A stretch of 64,000 nt of DNA from Clavelina lepadiformis (taxonomy: Eukaryota > Chordata > Ascidiacea > Aplousobranchia > Clavelinidae): assembly GCF_947623445.1 (NCBI RefSeq), contig NC_135246.1, positions 1,862,501 through 1,926,500 of the forward strand. The letters are read 5' to 3'. The notes below the pieces were generated by a model. That model did not search any database, was not told the origin of the DNA, and saw only the letters and a list, made by a program, of their open reading frames with translations. Shown piece by piece: positions 34,276 through 46,552 of the stretch. Every line of letters begins with the position of its first letter. Positions within the stretch are counted from its first letter, which is position 1. Position numbers and translations under genes: made by a program.

Positions 34276-34348
34276 CGAGCGCGCCAGGATTCGAACCTGG
34301 AATCTTCTGATCCGTAGTCAGACGCGTTATCCATTGCGCCACGCACCC
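34276..34348 (-). tRNA. tRNA-Arg-ACG: tRNA-Arg(ACG), unit 14
   Basis: Consensus body, no T5 terminator. Confidence 0.95.
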
Positions 34349-34686
34349 ACAAGCTTTTACAAAATATAGATTTCGTAAAATGGTTTAAATGAATTTACCT
34401 CAGTTAAAATTTCAATACTTTAAATGCATTTGTACATACCAAAACTTTGGTTACGTCAAGGTGCTTCTTTTAGGAGATGTACGGTGTATATTTGAAGAAG
34501 GGGCAAGAGTCTGATTTTATGACTTAATGTGTAGTAAAATTACCAAGAATACAGTCGCGATTACTTTTTGCATACAAAGAAAAGGTATGCCTGCGACTAC
34601 ACCATACTGGTATACGACAGATTTCACATACCTCTATCTTCCGCTGTATATAGGATTAATATATAGAGTGCATATTTTGGCCTTCA

Positions 34687-35110
34687 GGGGGCGTCAAACA
34701 CCAAAAACTAAGATATTTATGAATTTGTTGTACTCCTACGTATGGCTTTAAAATAGCACTTTAAACCAATCTAAAAACAGCATGTTTTCAAGCTTGGGAA
34801 CAACCCTTGCAGTTGGCGTGCTTCAATGTCCCAGGTCGCGTGCAGAACTAGGCTCAAAAGTAGCATGAAAGTAGCCAAGATCGATTTTTTAGACCAAAAT
34901 TTTAGTGTTTATTTTGCGTCTTTGTAAAAAACGTTTGAATCATGTTTTTTGATGGCTTTTGATGGAATGATAGTTCAAAGCATACTAAATTGCCATGCAA
35001 AATTTCAGAAAGCCCCATAAAATATTTTTTGAGTAAGCAGTCTTTCAGTAAAATCACTGTTTTAAAATACAAACAAAGATTTTATGGCATTTTTGGTGTT
35101 TAGCCCCTGC
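34687..35110. mobile_element. TTAA-site MITE, unit 15
   Basis: Flanks TTCA and TGAA. Confidence 0.66.
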
Positions 35111-35451
35111 TGAAATACAAATTTTCTTCTTACTCATGCCAAATTTTACGTACGTCTTGAAGGCGATCTTAAAATTATGAAACAATTCATTTTCTAGGAT
35201 AATTCCAAGGCCAAAACACAAAACCCACCATATTGCCCCTGATTGGTGTAAACATATTTTAAAAGCCTTACGTAAGAGTCTAACAAAATCAGAAAAGAAG
35301 TTTAAGTTTTTCACAGATACGTTTCTTTCATACTTAGCACTCGTAATATTATCTTTACTCGATGAGAACCTTTTCGTTCATTTACAGAACTACTGTTTTT
35401 ATGTAAATATTTGAAGTTTCTTTTTTAAACTTTAAAACAAGTTTTACGCCC

Positions 35452-35501
35452 CCCCCAGCTTCCAAGTAACTGGATTACAGGCGCGCGCCACAACGCCCGG
35501 C
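35452..35501 (-). pseudogene. SRP RNA remnant, unit 15
   Basis: Only about the first 50 nt remain. A deletion of about 312 bp relative to other units joins ttttacg directly to cagcttcc through a run of eight C. The run occurs in no other unit and may mark a repair scar or an assembly patch. Confidence 0.88.
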
Positions 35502-35689
35502 GAGCCTACAACCACTAAATGAAACGTATAAACATCAAATTATTTTTGGAAAGTCGAGATTTGATTTCCATATACGAAAAATATAGATCCCATTTTGGTT
35601 CTTTGAAAACTGCCTCAATGTTTACAAATATACATTGTGTGAATAAGCCAATGTTTTGCGTTTATACTGCGAGTGGATACATTCGAAAT

Positions 35690-35762
35690 CGAGCACGGCA
35701 GGACTCGAACCTGCAATCTTCTGGTCCGAAGTCAGACGCGTTATCCATTACGCTACGTGCCC
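35690..35762 (-). tRNA. tRNA-Arg-TCG: tRNA-Arg(TCG), unit 15
   Basis: One anticodon-stem change gives an A-C mismatch at pair 31-39 (CTTCGGACCAG). Confidence 0.91.
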
Positions 35763-36119
35763 TGTTAAGGAAAAGTATTCAACGTAACTTACATGAATAC
35801 GAGATTGGTGTAATCTAAATCCGTTGGTGCAGCATCTCGTTCACATGGCAAATCCTTACAAGTACAGGACTGACCTAAAAATATTTCGTTAAATGCATGA
35901 CAGATCATCCTGCACCAGTTATTTGCAAAAGTGCTCTTGAGTTCTGCTTTAAACTAACAATTTCACCACATGGAACAGATTGCCCGTTTCCGTCAAGTAT
36001 AAACTTCATATGTCTCAAATCCTTTCTCGGTAAATGAAACTGGTAGATATTTGGATTTTAAAACTAAGTAAAAGTATTTTATTAGTTTTGATTGTCTACG
36101 AATTCGTAGAAAGTTTGAA

Positions 36120-36192
36120 CGAGCGCGCCAGGATTCGAACCTGGAATCTTCTGATCCGTAGTCAGACGCGTTATCCATTGCGCCACGCACCC
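36120..36192 (-). tRNA. tRNA-Arg-ACG: tRNA-Arg(ACG), unit 15
   Basis: Consensus sequence. Confidence 0.95.
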
Positions 36193-36530
36193 ACAAGCTT
36201 TTACAAAATACAGATTTCGCAATATGGTTTAAATGAATTTACCTCAGTTAAAATTTCAATACTTTAAATGCATTTGTACATACCAAAACTTTGGTTACGT
36301 CAAAGTGCTTGTTTTAGGAGATGTACAGTGTATATTTGAAGAAGGGGCAAGAGTTTGATTTTATGACTTAATGTGTAGTAAAATTACCAAGAATAAAGTC
36401 GCGATTACTTTTTGCATACAAAGAAAAGGTATGCCTGCGACTACACCATACTGGTATACGACAGATTTCACATACCTCTATCTTCCGCTGTATATAGGAT
36501 TAATATATAGAGTGCATATTTTGGCCTTCA

Positions 36531-36954
36531 GGGGGCGTCAAACACCAAAAACTAAGATATTTATGAATTTGTTGTACTCCTACGTAGGGCTTTAAATAAG
36601 CACTTAAGACCAATCTAAAAACAGCATGTTTTCAAGCCTGGGAACTACCCTTGCAGTTGGCGTGCTTCAATGTCCCAGGTCGCGTGCAGAATTAGACTCA
36701 AAAGTAGCATGAAAGTAGCCAAGATCGATTTTTTAGACCAAAATTTTAGTGTTTATTTTGTATCTTTGTAAAAAACGTTTGAATATTGTTTTTTGATGGT
36801 TTTTTATGGAATGATAGTTCAAGGCATACTAAATTGCCATGCAAAATTTCAGAAAGCCCCATAAAAGATTTTTTGAGTAAGCAGTCTTTCAGTAAAATCA
36901 CTGTATAAAAATACAAACAAAGATTTTATGGCATTTTTGGTGTTTAGCCCCTCC
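36531..36954. mobile_element. TTAA-site MITE, unit 16
   Basis: Flanks TTCA and TGAA; variant-for-variant match to the unit 9 copy. Confidence 0.66.
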
Positions 36955-37360
36955 TGAAATACTAATTTTCTTCTTACTCATGCCAAATTTTACGTACGTC
37001 TTGAAGGCGATCTTAAAATTATGAAACAATTCATTTTCTAGAATAATTCCAAGGCCAAAACACAAAACCCACCATATTGCCCCTGATTGGTGTAAACATA
37101 TTTTAAAAGCCTTACGTAAGAGTCTAACAAAATCAGAAATAAAGTTTAAGTTTTTCACAGATACGTTTCTTTCATACATAGCACTCGTAATATTATCTTT
37201 ACGCAATGAGAACCTTTTCGTTCATTTACAGAACTACTGTTTTCTTGTAAATATTTGAAGTTTCTTTTTTAAACTTTAAAACAAGTTTTACGGCCCAATT
37301 TGTGTACAAAGTAAGTAAGTGTGCAATGTACCATGCACGAAAGAGGAAGCTTTTAGCAAA

Positions 37361-37658
37361 AAAGAGTTGAGTCCAACTATATTAACCGGGCTACGACACT
37401 CGAGCTATTCACGGGTGCTGTCCCGCTACTGGTCAACGCGGGAACTTTTGGCTGCTCCCTTTCGGACCTGACCCGGTTCGTTCCTCCTTAGACAATCTGG
37501 ACACCTTAAGTTTCCCTAAGACGACCATATTGACGCTGAGCTTAGCGCGGACACCTGCTCGACATAGGTCCAAGTAACGCACATTTCCCAGTTTCAAGTT
37601 GTTCAACAACTCCAGCTTCCAAGTAACTGGATTACAGGCGCGCGCCACAACGCCCGGC
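37361..37658 (-). ncRNA. SRP RNA (7SL), unit 16
   Basis: Full length, six-T terminator; GAATAGCTCGAG variant as in units 6 and 9. Confidence 0.93.
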
Positions 37659-37846
37659 GAGCCTGCAACCACTAAATGGAACGTATAAACATCAAATTAT
37701 TTTTGGAACGTCGAGATTTGATTTCCATATACGAAAGAAATAAATCCCATTTTGGTTGTTTGAAAACTGCCTCAATGTTTACAAATATACATTGTGTGAA
37801 TAAGCCAATGTTTCGCGTTTATACTGCGAGTGGATACATTCGAAAT

Positions 37847-37919
37847 CGAGCACAGCAGGACTCGAACCTGCAATCTTCTGATCCGAAGTCAGACGCGTTA
37901 TCCATTACGCTACGTGCCC
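37847..37919 (-). tRNA. tRNA-Arg-TCG: tRNA-Arg(TCG), unit 16
   Basis: Acceptor G-U pair identical to unit 6; otherwise consensus. Confidence 0.94.
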
Positions 37920-38276
37920 TGTTAAGTAAAAGTATTCAACGTAACTTACATCAATACGAGATTGGTGGAATCTGAATCCGTTGGTGCAGCATCTCGTTCA
38001 CATGGCAAATCCTTACAAGTACAGGACTGACCTAAAAATATTTCGTTAAATGCATGACAGATCATCCTGCACCAGTTATTTGCAAAAGTGCTCTTGAGTT
38101 CTGCTTTAAACTAACAATTTCACCACATGGAACGGATTGCCCGTTTCCGTCAAGTATAAACTTCACATGTCTCAAATCCTTTCTCGGTAAATGAAACTGG
38201 TAGATATTTGGATTTTAAAACTAAGTAAAAGTATTTTATTAGTTTTGATTGTCTACGAATTCGTAGAAAGTTTGAA

Positions 38277-38349
38277 CGAGCGCGCCAGGATTCGAACCGG
38301 GAAACTTCTGATTCGTAGTCAGACGCGTTATCCATTGCGCCACGCACCC
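38277..38349 (-). tRNA. tRNA-Arg-ACG: tRNA-Arg(ACG), unit 16, degraded
   Basis: A37 plus two further changes: a C-T mismatch in the T stem and an altered variable-loop base (GTTTCCCGG for GATTCCAGG). Still folds overall, but less likely to be functional. Confidence 0.88.
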
Positions 38350-38687
38350 ACAAGCTTTTACAAAATACAGATTTCGCAATATGGTTTAAATGAATTTACC
38401 TCAGTTAAAATTTCAATACTTTAAATGCATTTGTACATACCAAAACTTTGGTTACGTCAAAGTGCTTGTTTTAGGAGATGTACAGTGTATATTTGAAGAA
38501 GGGGCAAGAGTTTGATTTTATGACTTAATGTGTAGTAAAATTACCAAGAATAAAGTCGCGATTACTTTTTGCATACAAAGAAAAGGTATGCCTGCGACTA
38601 CACCATACTGGTATACGACAGATTTCACATACCTCTATCTTCCGCTGTATATAGGATTAATATATAGAGTGCATATTTTGGCCTTCA

Positions 38688-39112
38688 GGGGGCGTCAAAC
38701 ACCAAAAACTAAGATATTTATGAATTTGTTGTACTCCTACGTAGGGCTTTAAAATAGCACTTTAGACCAATCTAAAAAACTGCATGTTTTCAAGCCTGGG
38801 AACTACCCTTGCAGTTGGCGTGCTTCAATGTCCCAGGTCGCGTGCAGAGTTAGGCTCAAAAGTAGCATGAAAGTAGCCAAGATCGATTTTTTAGACCAAA
38901 ATTTTAGTGTTTATTTTGCGTCTTTGTAAAAAACGTTTGAATAATGTTTTTTGATGGCTTTTTATGGAATGATAGTTCAAAGCATACTAAATTGCCATGC
39001 AAAATTCCAGAAAGCCCCATAAAAGATTTTTTGAGTAAGCAGTCTTTCAGTAAAATCACTGTATAAAAATACAAACAAAGATTTTATGGCATTTTTGGTG
39101 TTTAGCCCCTCC
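38688..39112. mobile_element. TTAA-site MITE, unit 17
   Basis: Flanks TTCA and TGAA; variants as in unit 10. Confidence 0.66.
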
Positions 39113-39518
39113 TGAAATACTAATTTTCTTCTTACTCATGCCAAATTTTACGTACGTCTTGAAGGCGATCTTAAAATTATGAAACAATTCATTTTCTAGG
39201 ATAATTCCAAGGCCAAAACACAAAACCCACCATATTGCCCCTGATTGGTGTAAACATATTTTAAAAGCCTTACGTAAGAGTCTAACAAAATCAGAAATAA
39301 AGTTTAAGTTTTTCACAGATACGTTTCTTTCATACATAGCACTCGTAATATTATCTTTACGCAATGAGAACCTTTTTGTTCATTTACAGAACTACTGTTT
39401 TTATGTAAATATTTGAAGTTTCATTTTTAAACTTTAAAACAAGTTTTACGGCCCAATTTGTGTACAAAGTAAGTAAGTGTGCAATGTACCATGCACGAAA
39501 CAGGAAGCTTTTAGCAAA

Positions 39519-39816
39519 AAAGAGTTGAGTCCAACTATATTAACCGGGCTACGACACTCGACCTATTCAAGGGTGCTGTCCCGCTACTGGTCAACGCGGG
39601 AACTTTTGGCTGCTCCCTTTCGGACCTGACCCGGTTCGTTCCTCCTTAGACAACCTGGACACCTTAAGTTTCCCTAAGACGACCATATTGACGCTGAGCT
39701 TAGCGCGGACACCTGCTCGACATAGGTCCAAGTACCGCACATTTCCCAGTTTCAAGTTGTTCAACAACTCCAGCTTCCAAGTAACTGGATTACAGGCGCG
39801 CGCCACAACGCCCGGC
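39519..39816 (-). ncRNA. SRP RNA (7SL), unit 17
   Basis: Full length, six-T terminator; CCCTTGAATAGG as in unit 10. Confidence 0.93.
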
Positions 39817-40004
39817 GAGCCTACAACCACTAAATGAAACGTATAAACATCAAATTATTTTTGGAAAGTCGAGATTTGATTTCCATATACGAAACAAATA
39901 GATCCCATTTTGGTTCTTTGAAAACTGCCTCAATGTTTACAAATATACATTGTGTGAATAAGCCAATGTTTTGCGTTTATACTGCGAGTGGATACATTCG
40001 AAAT

Positions 40005-40077
40005 CGAGCACGGCAGGACTCGAACCTGCAATCTTCTGATCCGAAGTCAGACGCGTTATCCATTACGCTACGTGCCC
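40005..40077 (-). tRNA. tRNA-Arg-TCG: tRNA-Arg(TCG), unit 17
   Basis: Consensus sequence. Confidence 0.95.
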
Positions 40078-40434
40078 TGTTAAGGAAAAGTATTCAACGT
40101 AACTTACATGAATACGAGATTGGTGTAATCTAAATCCGTTGGTGCAGCATCTCGTTCACATGGCAAATCCTTACAAGTACAGGACTGACCTAAAAATATT
40201 TCGTTAAATGCATGACAGATCATCCTGCACCAGTTATTTGCAAAAGTGCTCTTGAGTTCTGCTTTAAACTAACAATTTCACCACATGGAACAGATTGCCC
40301 GTTTCCGTCAAGTATAAACTTCATATGTCTCAAATCCTTTCTCGGTAAATGAAACTGGTAGATATTTGGATTTTAAAACTAAGTAAAAGTATTTTATTAG
40401 TTTTGATTGTCTACGAATTCGTAGAAAGTTTGAA

Positions 40435-40507
40435 CGAGCGCGCCAGGATTCGAACCTGGAATCTTCTGTTCCGTAGTCAGACGCGTTATCCATTGCGCCA
40501 CGCACCC
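40435..40507 (-). tRNA. tRNA-Arg-ACG: tRNA-Arg(ACG), unit 17
   Basis: Same A-A anticodon-stem mismatch as unit 10. Confidence 0.92.
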
Positions 40508-40851
40508 ACAAGCTTTTACAAAAAATAAATTTCGTAAAATGGTTTAAATGAATTTACCTCAGTTAAAATTTCAATACTTTAAATGCATTTGTACATACCA
40601 AAACTTTGGTTACGTCAAGGTGCTTGTTTTAGGAGATGTACGGTGTATATTTGAAGAAGGGGCAAGAATCTGATTTTACAACTTAATGTGTAGTAAAATT
40701 ACCAAGAAGACAGTCTCGATTACTTTTTGCATACAAAGAAAAGGTATGCCTGCGACTACACCATACTGGTATAGGCCTACGACAGATTTCACATACCTCT
40801 ATCTCCCGCTGTATATAGGATTAATATATAGAGTGCATATTTTGGCCTTCA

Positions 40852-41275
40852 GGGGGCGTCAAACACCAAAAACTAAGATATTTATGAATTTGTTGTACTC
40901 CTACGTAGGGATTTAAAATAGCACTTTAGACCAATCTAAAAACAGCATGTTTTCAAGCCTGGGAACTACCCTTGCAGTTGGCGTGCTTCAATGTCCCAGG
41001 TCGCGTGCAGAGTTAGGCTAAAAAGTAGCATGAAAGTAGCCAAGATCGATTTTTTAGACCAAACTTTTAGTGTTTATTTTGCGTCTTCGTAAAAAACGTT
41101 TGAATCATGTTTTTTGATGGCTTTTTATGGAATGATAGTTCAAAGCATACTAAATTGCCATGCAAAATTTCAGAAAGCCTCATAAAAGATTTTTTGAGTA
41201 AGCAGTCTTTCAGTAAAATCACCGTATAAAAATACAAACAAAGATTTTATGGCATTTTTGGTGTTTAGCCCCTGC
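40852..41275. mobile_element. TTAA-site MITE, unit 18
   Basis: Flanks TTCA and TGAA. Confidence 0.66.
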
Positions 41276-41681
41276 TGAAATACTAATTTTCTTCTTACTC
41301 ATGCCAAATTTTACGTACGTCTTGAAGGCGATCTTAAAATTATGAAACAATTTATTTTCTAGGATAATTCCAAGGCCAAAACACAAAACCCACCATATTG
41401 ACCCTGATTGGTGTAAACATATTTTAAAAGCCTTACGTAAGAGTCTAACAAAATCAGAAAAGAAGTTTAAGTTTTTCACAGATACGTTTCTTTCATACTT
41501 AGCACTCGTAATATTATCTTTACTCGATGAGAACCTTTTCGTTCATTTACAGAACTACTGTTTTTATGTAAATATTTGAAGTTTCTTTTTTAAACTTTAA
41601 AACAAGTTTTACGGCCCAATTTGTGTACAAAGTAAGTAAGTGTGCAATGTACCATGCACGAAACAGGAAGCTTTTAGCAAA

Positions 41682-41979
41682 AAAGAGTTGAGTCCAACTA
41701 TATTAACCGGGCTACGACACTCGACCTATTCACGGGTGCTGTCCCGCTACTGGTCAACGCGGGAACTTTTGGCTGCTCCCTTTCGGACCTGACCCGGTTC
41801 GTTCCTCCTTATACAACCTGGACACCTTAAGTTTCCCTAAGACGACCATATTGACGCTGAGCTTAGCGCGGACACCTGCTCGACATAGGTCCAAGTACCG
41901 CACATTTCCCAGTTTCAAGTTGTTCAACAACTCCAGCTTCCAAGTAACTGGATTACAGGCGCGCGCCACAACGCCCGAC
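41682..41979 (-). ncRNA. SRP RNA (7SL), unit 18
   Basis: Full length, six-T terminator. The 5' end is GTCGGGCG, with the second base changed. Confidence 0.91.
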
Positions 41980-42167
41980 GAGCCTATAACCACTAAATGG
42001 AACGTATAAACATCAAATTATTTTTGGAACGTCGAGATTTGATTTCCATATACGAAAGAAATAAATCCCATTTTGGTTGTTTGAAAACTGCCTCAATGTT
42101 TACAAATATACATTGTGTGAATAAGCCAATGTTTTGCGTTTATACTGCGAGTGGATACATTCGAAAT

Positions 42168-42240
42168 CGAGCACGGCAGGACTCGAATCTGCAATCTTCT
42201 GATCCGAAGTCAGACGCGTTATCCATTACGCTACGTGCCC
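42168..42240 (-). tRNA. tRNA-Arg-TCG: tRNA-Arg(TCG), unit 18
   Basis: A T-stem change gives an A-C mismatch next to the T loop (GCAGA-TTCGAGT). Confidence 0.91.
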
Positions 42241-42597
42241 TGTTAAGGAAAAGTATTCAACGTAACTTACATCAATACGAGATTGGTGTAATCTGAATCC
42301 GTTGGTGCAGCACCTCGTTCACATGGCAAATCCTTACAAGTACAGGACTGACCTAAAAATATTTCGTTAAATGCGTCACAGATCATCCTGCACCAGTTAT
42401 TTGCAAAAGTGCTCTTGAGTTCTGCTTTAAACTAACATATTCACCACATGGAACAGATTGCCCGTTTCCGTCAAGTATAAACTTCATATGTCTCAAATCC
42501 TTTCTCGGTAAATGAAACTGGTAGATATTTGGATTTTAAAACTAAGTAAAAGTATTTTATTAGTTTTGATTGTCTACGAATTCGTAGAAAGTTTGAA

Positions 42598-42670
42598 CGA
42601 GCGCGCCAGGATTCGAACCTGGAATCTTCTGATCCGTAGTCAGACGCGTTATCCATTGCGCCACGCACCC
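42598..42670 (-). tRNA. tRNA-Arg-ACG: tRNA-Arg(ACG), unit 18
   Basis: Consensus sequence. Confidence 0.95.
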
Positions 42671-43006
42671 ACAACTTTTACAAAAATTAATTTCGTAAAA
42701 TGGTTTAAATGAATTTACCTCAGTTAAAATTTCAATACTTTAAATGCATTTGTACATACCAAAACTTTGGTTACGTCAAAGTGCTTGTTTTAGGAGATGT
42801 ACGGTGTATATTTGAAGATGGGGCAAGAGTTTGATTTTATGACTTAATATGTAGTAAAATTACCAAGAATACAGTCGCGAGTACTTTTTGCATACAAAGA
42901 AAAGGTATCCCAGCGACTACACCATACTTGTATACGACAGATTTCACATACCTCTATCTCCCGCTGTATATAGGATTAATATATAGAGTGCATATTTTGG
43001 CCTTCA

Positions 43007-43430
43007 GGGGGCGTCAAACACCAAAAACTAAGATATTTATGAATTTGTTGTACTCCTACGTAGGGCTTTAAAATAACACTTTAGACCAATCGAAAAACAG
43101 CATGTTTTCAAGCTTGGGAACTACCCTTGCAGTTGGCGTGCTTCAATGTCCCAGGTCGCGTGCAGAGTTAGGCTCAAAAGTAACATGAAAGTAGCCAAGA
43201 TCGATTTTTTAAACCAAAATTTTAGTGTTTATTTTGCGTTTTTGTAAAAAACGTTTGAATCATGTTTTTTGATGGCTTTTTATGGAATGATAGTTCAAAG
43301 CATACTAAATTGCCATGCAAAATTTCAGAAAGCCCCATAAAAGATTTTTTGAGTAAGCAGTCTTTCAGTAAAATCACTGTATAAAAATACAAACAAAGAT
43401 TTTATGGCATTTTTGGTGTTTAGCCCCTGC
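43007..43430. mobile_element. TTAA-site MITE, unit 19
   Basis: Flanks TTCA and TGAA. Confidence 0.66.
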
Positions 43431-43835
43431 TGAAATACTAATTTTCTTCTTACTCATGCCAAATTTTACGTACGTCTTGAAGGCGATCTTAAAATTATGA
43501 AACAATTCATTTTCCAGGATAATTCCAAGGCCAAACACAAAACCCACCATATTGCCCCTGATTGGTGTAAACATATTTTAAAAGCCTTACGTAAGAGTCT
43601 AACAAAATCAGAAATAAAGTTTAAGTTTTTCACAGATATGTTTCTTTCATACTTAGCACTCGTAATATTATCTTTACGCAATGAGAACCTTTTCGTTCAA
43701 TTACAGAACTACTGTTTTTATGTAAATATTTGAAGTTTCTTTTTTAAACTTTAAAACAAGTTTTAATGCCCAATGTGTGTACAAAGTAAGTAAGTGTGCA
43801 ATGTACCATGTACGAAACAAGAAGCTTTTAGCAAA

Positions 43836-44133
43836 AAAGAGTTGAGTCCAACTATATTAACCGGGCTACGACACTCGACCTATTCACGGGTGCTGTCCCG
43901 TTACTGGTCAACGCGGGAACTTTTGGCTGCTCCCTTTCGGACCCGACTCGGTTCGTTCCTCCTTAGACAACCTGGACACCTTATGTTTCCCTAAGACGAC
44001 CATATTGACGCTGAGCTTAGCGCGGACACCTACTCGACATAGGTCCAAGTACCGCACATTTCCCAGTTTCAAGTTGTTCAACAACTCCAGCTTCCAAGTA
44101 ACTGGATTACAGGCGCGCGCCACAACGCCCGGT
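43836..44133 (-). ncRNA. SRP RNA (7SL), unit 19
   Basis: Full length, six-T terminator. The first base is A (ACCGGGCG), and there are several S-domain changes (CGAGTAGGTGTCC, CCAGTAACGGG). Confidence 0.88.
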
Positions 44134-44321
44134 GAGCCTACGACCACTAAATGGAACGTATAAACATCAAATTATTTTTGGGACGTCGAGATTTGATTTC
44201 CATATACGAAACAAGTAAATCCCAATTTGATTGTTTGAAAACTTCCGCAATGTTTACAAATATACATTGTGTGAATAAGCCAATGTTTTGCGTTTATACT
44301 GCGAGTGGATACATTCGAAAT

Positions 44322-44394
44322 CGAGCACGGCAGGACTCGAACCTGCAATCTTCTGATCCGAAGTCAGACGCGTTATCCATTACGCTACGTGCCC
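44322..44394 (-). tRNA. tRNA-Arg-TCG: tRNA-Arg(TCG), unit 19
   Basis: Consensus sequence. Confidence 0.95.
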
Positions 44395-44748
44395 TGTTAA
44401 GGAAAAGTATTCAACGTAACTTACATCAATACGAGATTGGTGTAATCTGAATCCGTTGGTGCAGCATCTCGTTCACATGGCAAATTCTTACAAGTACAGG
44501 ACTGACCTGAAAATTTCGTTAAATGCATGACAGATCATCCTGCACCAGTTATTTGCAAAAGTGCTCTTGAGTCCTGCTTAAACTAACAATTTCACCATAT
44601 GGAACAGATTGCCCGTTTCCGTCAAGTATAAACTTCATATGTCTCAAATCCTTTCTCGGTAAATGAAACTGGTAGATATTTGGATTTTAAAACTAAGTAA
44701 AAGTATCTTATTAATTTTGATTGTCTACGAATTCGTAGAAAGTTTGAA

Positions 44749-44821
44749 TGAGCGCGCCAGGATTCGAACCTGGAATCTTCTGATCCGTAGTCAGACGCGT
44801 TATCCATTGCGCCACGCACCC
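44749..44821 (-). tRNA. tRNA-Arg-ACG: tRNA-Arg(ACG), unit 19
   Basis: Discriminator A; otherwise consensus. Last ACG gene of the array. Confidence 0.94.
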
Positions 44822-45158
44822 ACAAGCTTCTACAAAATATAGATTTCTTAAAGAGGTTTAAATGAATTTACCTCAGTTAAAATTTCAATACTTTAAATGC
44901 ATTTGTACATACCAAAACTTTGGTTACGTCAAGTGCTTGTTTTAGGAGATGTACGGTGTATATTTGAAGAAGAGGCAAGAGTCTGATTTTACAACTTAAT
45001 GTGTAGTAAAATTACCAAGAAGACAGTCTCGATTACTTTTTGCATACAAAGAAAAGGTATGCCTGCGACTACACCATACTGGTATACGACAGATTTCACA
45101 TACCTCTATCTCCCGCTGTATATAGGATTAATATATAGAGTGCATATTTTGGCCTTAA

Positions 45159-45587
45159 GTTGGCCTTTGGTCGAACACCAAAAACTAAGATCTTTATGAA
45201 TTTGTTGTACTCCTACGTAGGGCTTTAAAATAGCAGTTTAGACCAATCGAAAAACAGCATGTTTTCAAGCCTGGGAACTACCCTTGCAGTTGGCGTGCTT
45301 CAATGTCCCAGGTCGCATGCAGAACTAGGCTCAAAAGTAGCATGAAAGTAGCCAAGTTCGATTTTTTAGACCAAAATTTTAGTGTTTATTTTGCGTCTTT
45401 GTAAAAAACGTTTGAATCGTGTTTTTTGATGGCTTTTTATGGAATGATAGTTCAAAGCATACTAAATTGCCATGCAAAATTTCAGAAAGCCCCATAAAAG
45501 ATTTTTTGAGTAACCAGTCTTTCAGTAAAATCACTGTATAAAAATACAAACAAAGATTTTATGGTATTTTTGGTGTTTAGCCCCTGC
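45159..45587. mobile_element. TTAA-site MITE, unit 20
   Basis: Left flank TTAA as in units 3-5, with a short local rearrangement (gttggcctttggtcg) at the left end. Confidence 0.6.
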
Positions 45588-45993
45588 TGAAATACAAATT
45601 TTCTACTTACTCATGCCAAATTTTACGTACGTCTTGAAGGCGATCTTAAAATTATGAAACAATTCATTTTGTAGGATAATTCCAAGGCCAAAACACCAAA
45701 CCCACCATATTGCCCCTGATTGGTGTAAACATATTTTAAAAGCCTTACGTAAGAGTCTAACAAAATCAGAAAAGAAGTTTAAGTTTTTCACAGATACGTT
45801 TGTTTCATACTTAGCACTCGTAATATTATCTTTACGCTATGAGAACCTTTTCGTTCATTTACACAACTACTGTTTTTATGTAAATATTTGAAGTTTCTTT
45901 TTTAAACTTTAAAATTAGTTTTACGGCCCAATTTGTGTACAAAGTAAGTAAGTGTGCAATGTACCATGCACGAAACAGGAAACGTTTAGCAAA

Positions 45994-46291
45994 AAAGAGA
46001 TGAGTCCAACTATATTAACCGGGCTACGACACTCGACCTATTCACGGGCACTGTCCCGCTACTGGTCAACGCGGGAACGTTTGTCTGCTCCCTTTCGGAC
46101 CTGACCCGGTTCGTTCCTCCTTAGACAACCTGGACACCTTAAGTTTCCCTAAGACGACCATATTGACGCTGAGCTTAGCGCGGACACCCGCTCGAAATAG
46201 GTCCAAGTACCGCACATTTCCCAGTTTCAAGTTGTTCAACAACTCCAGCTTCCAAGTAACTGGATTACAGGCGCACGCCACAACGCCCGGC
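45994..46291 (-). ncRNA. SRP RNA (7SL), unit 20
   Basis: Full length, six-T terminator, but more diverged: CTCATCTC at the 3' end, TTTCGAGCGGGTGTCC in the S domain, and a TATA-like box changed to CTTATACG. Confidence 0.87.
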
Positions 46292-46479
46292 GAGCCTACA
46301 ACCACTAAATGGAACGTATAAGCATCAAATTATTTTTGGAACGTCGAGATTTGATTTCCATATACGAAATAAATAAATCCCGTTTTAGTTGTTTGAAAAC
46401 TGCCTCAATGTTTACAAATATACATTGTGTGAATAAGCCAATGTTTTGCGTTTATACTACGAGTGGATACATTCGAAAT

Positions 46480-46552
46480 CGAGCACGGCAGGACTCGAAC
46501 CTGCAATCTTCTGATCCGAAGTCAGACGCGTTATCCATTACGCTACGTGCCC
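46480..46552 (-). tRNA. tRNA-Arg-TCG: tRNA-Arg(TCG), unit 20
   Basis: Consensus sequence. Last intact gene of the array; no ACG gene follows. Confidence 0.95.
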
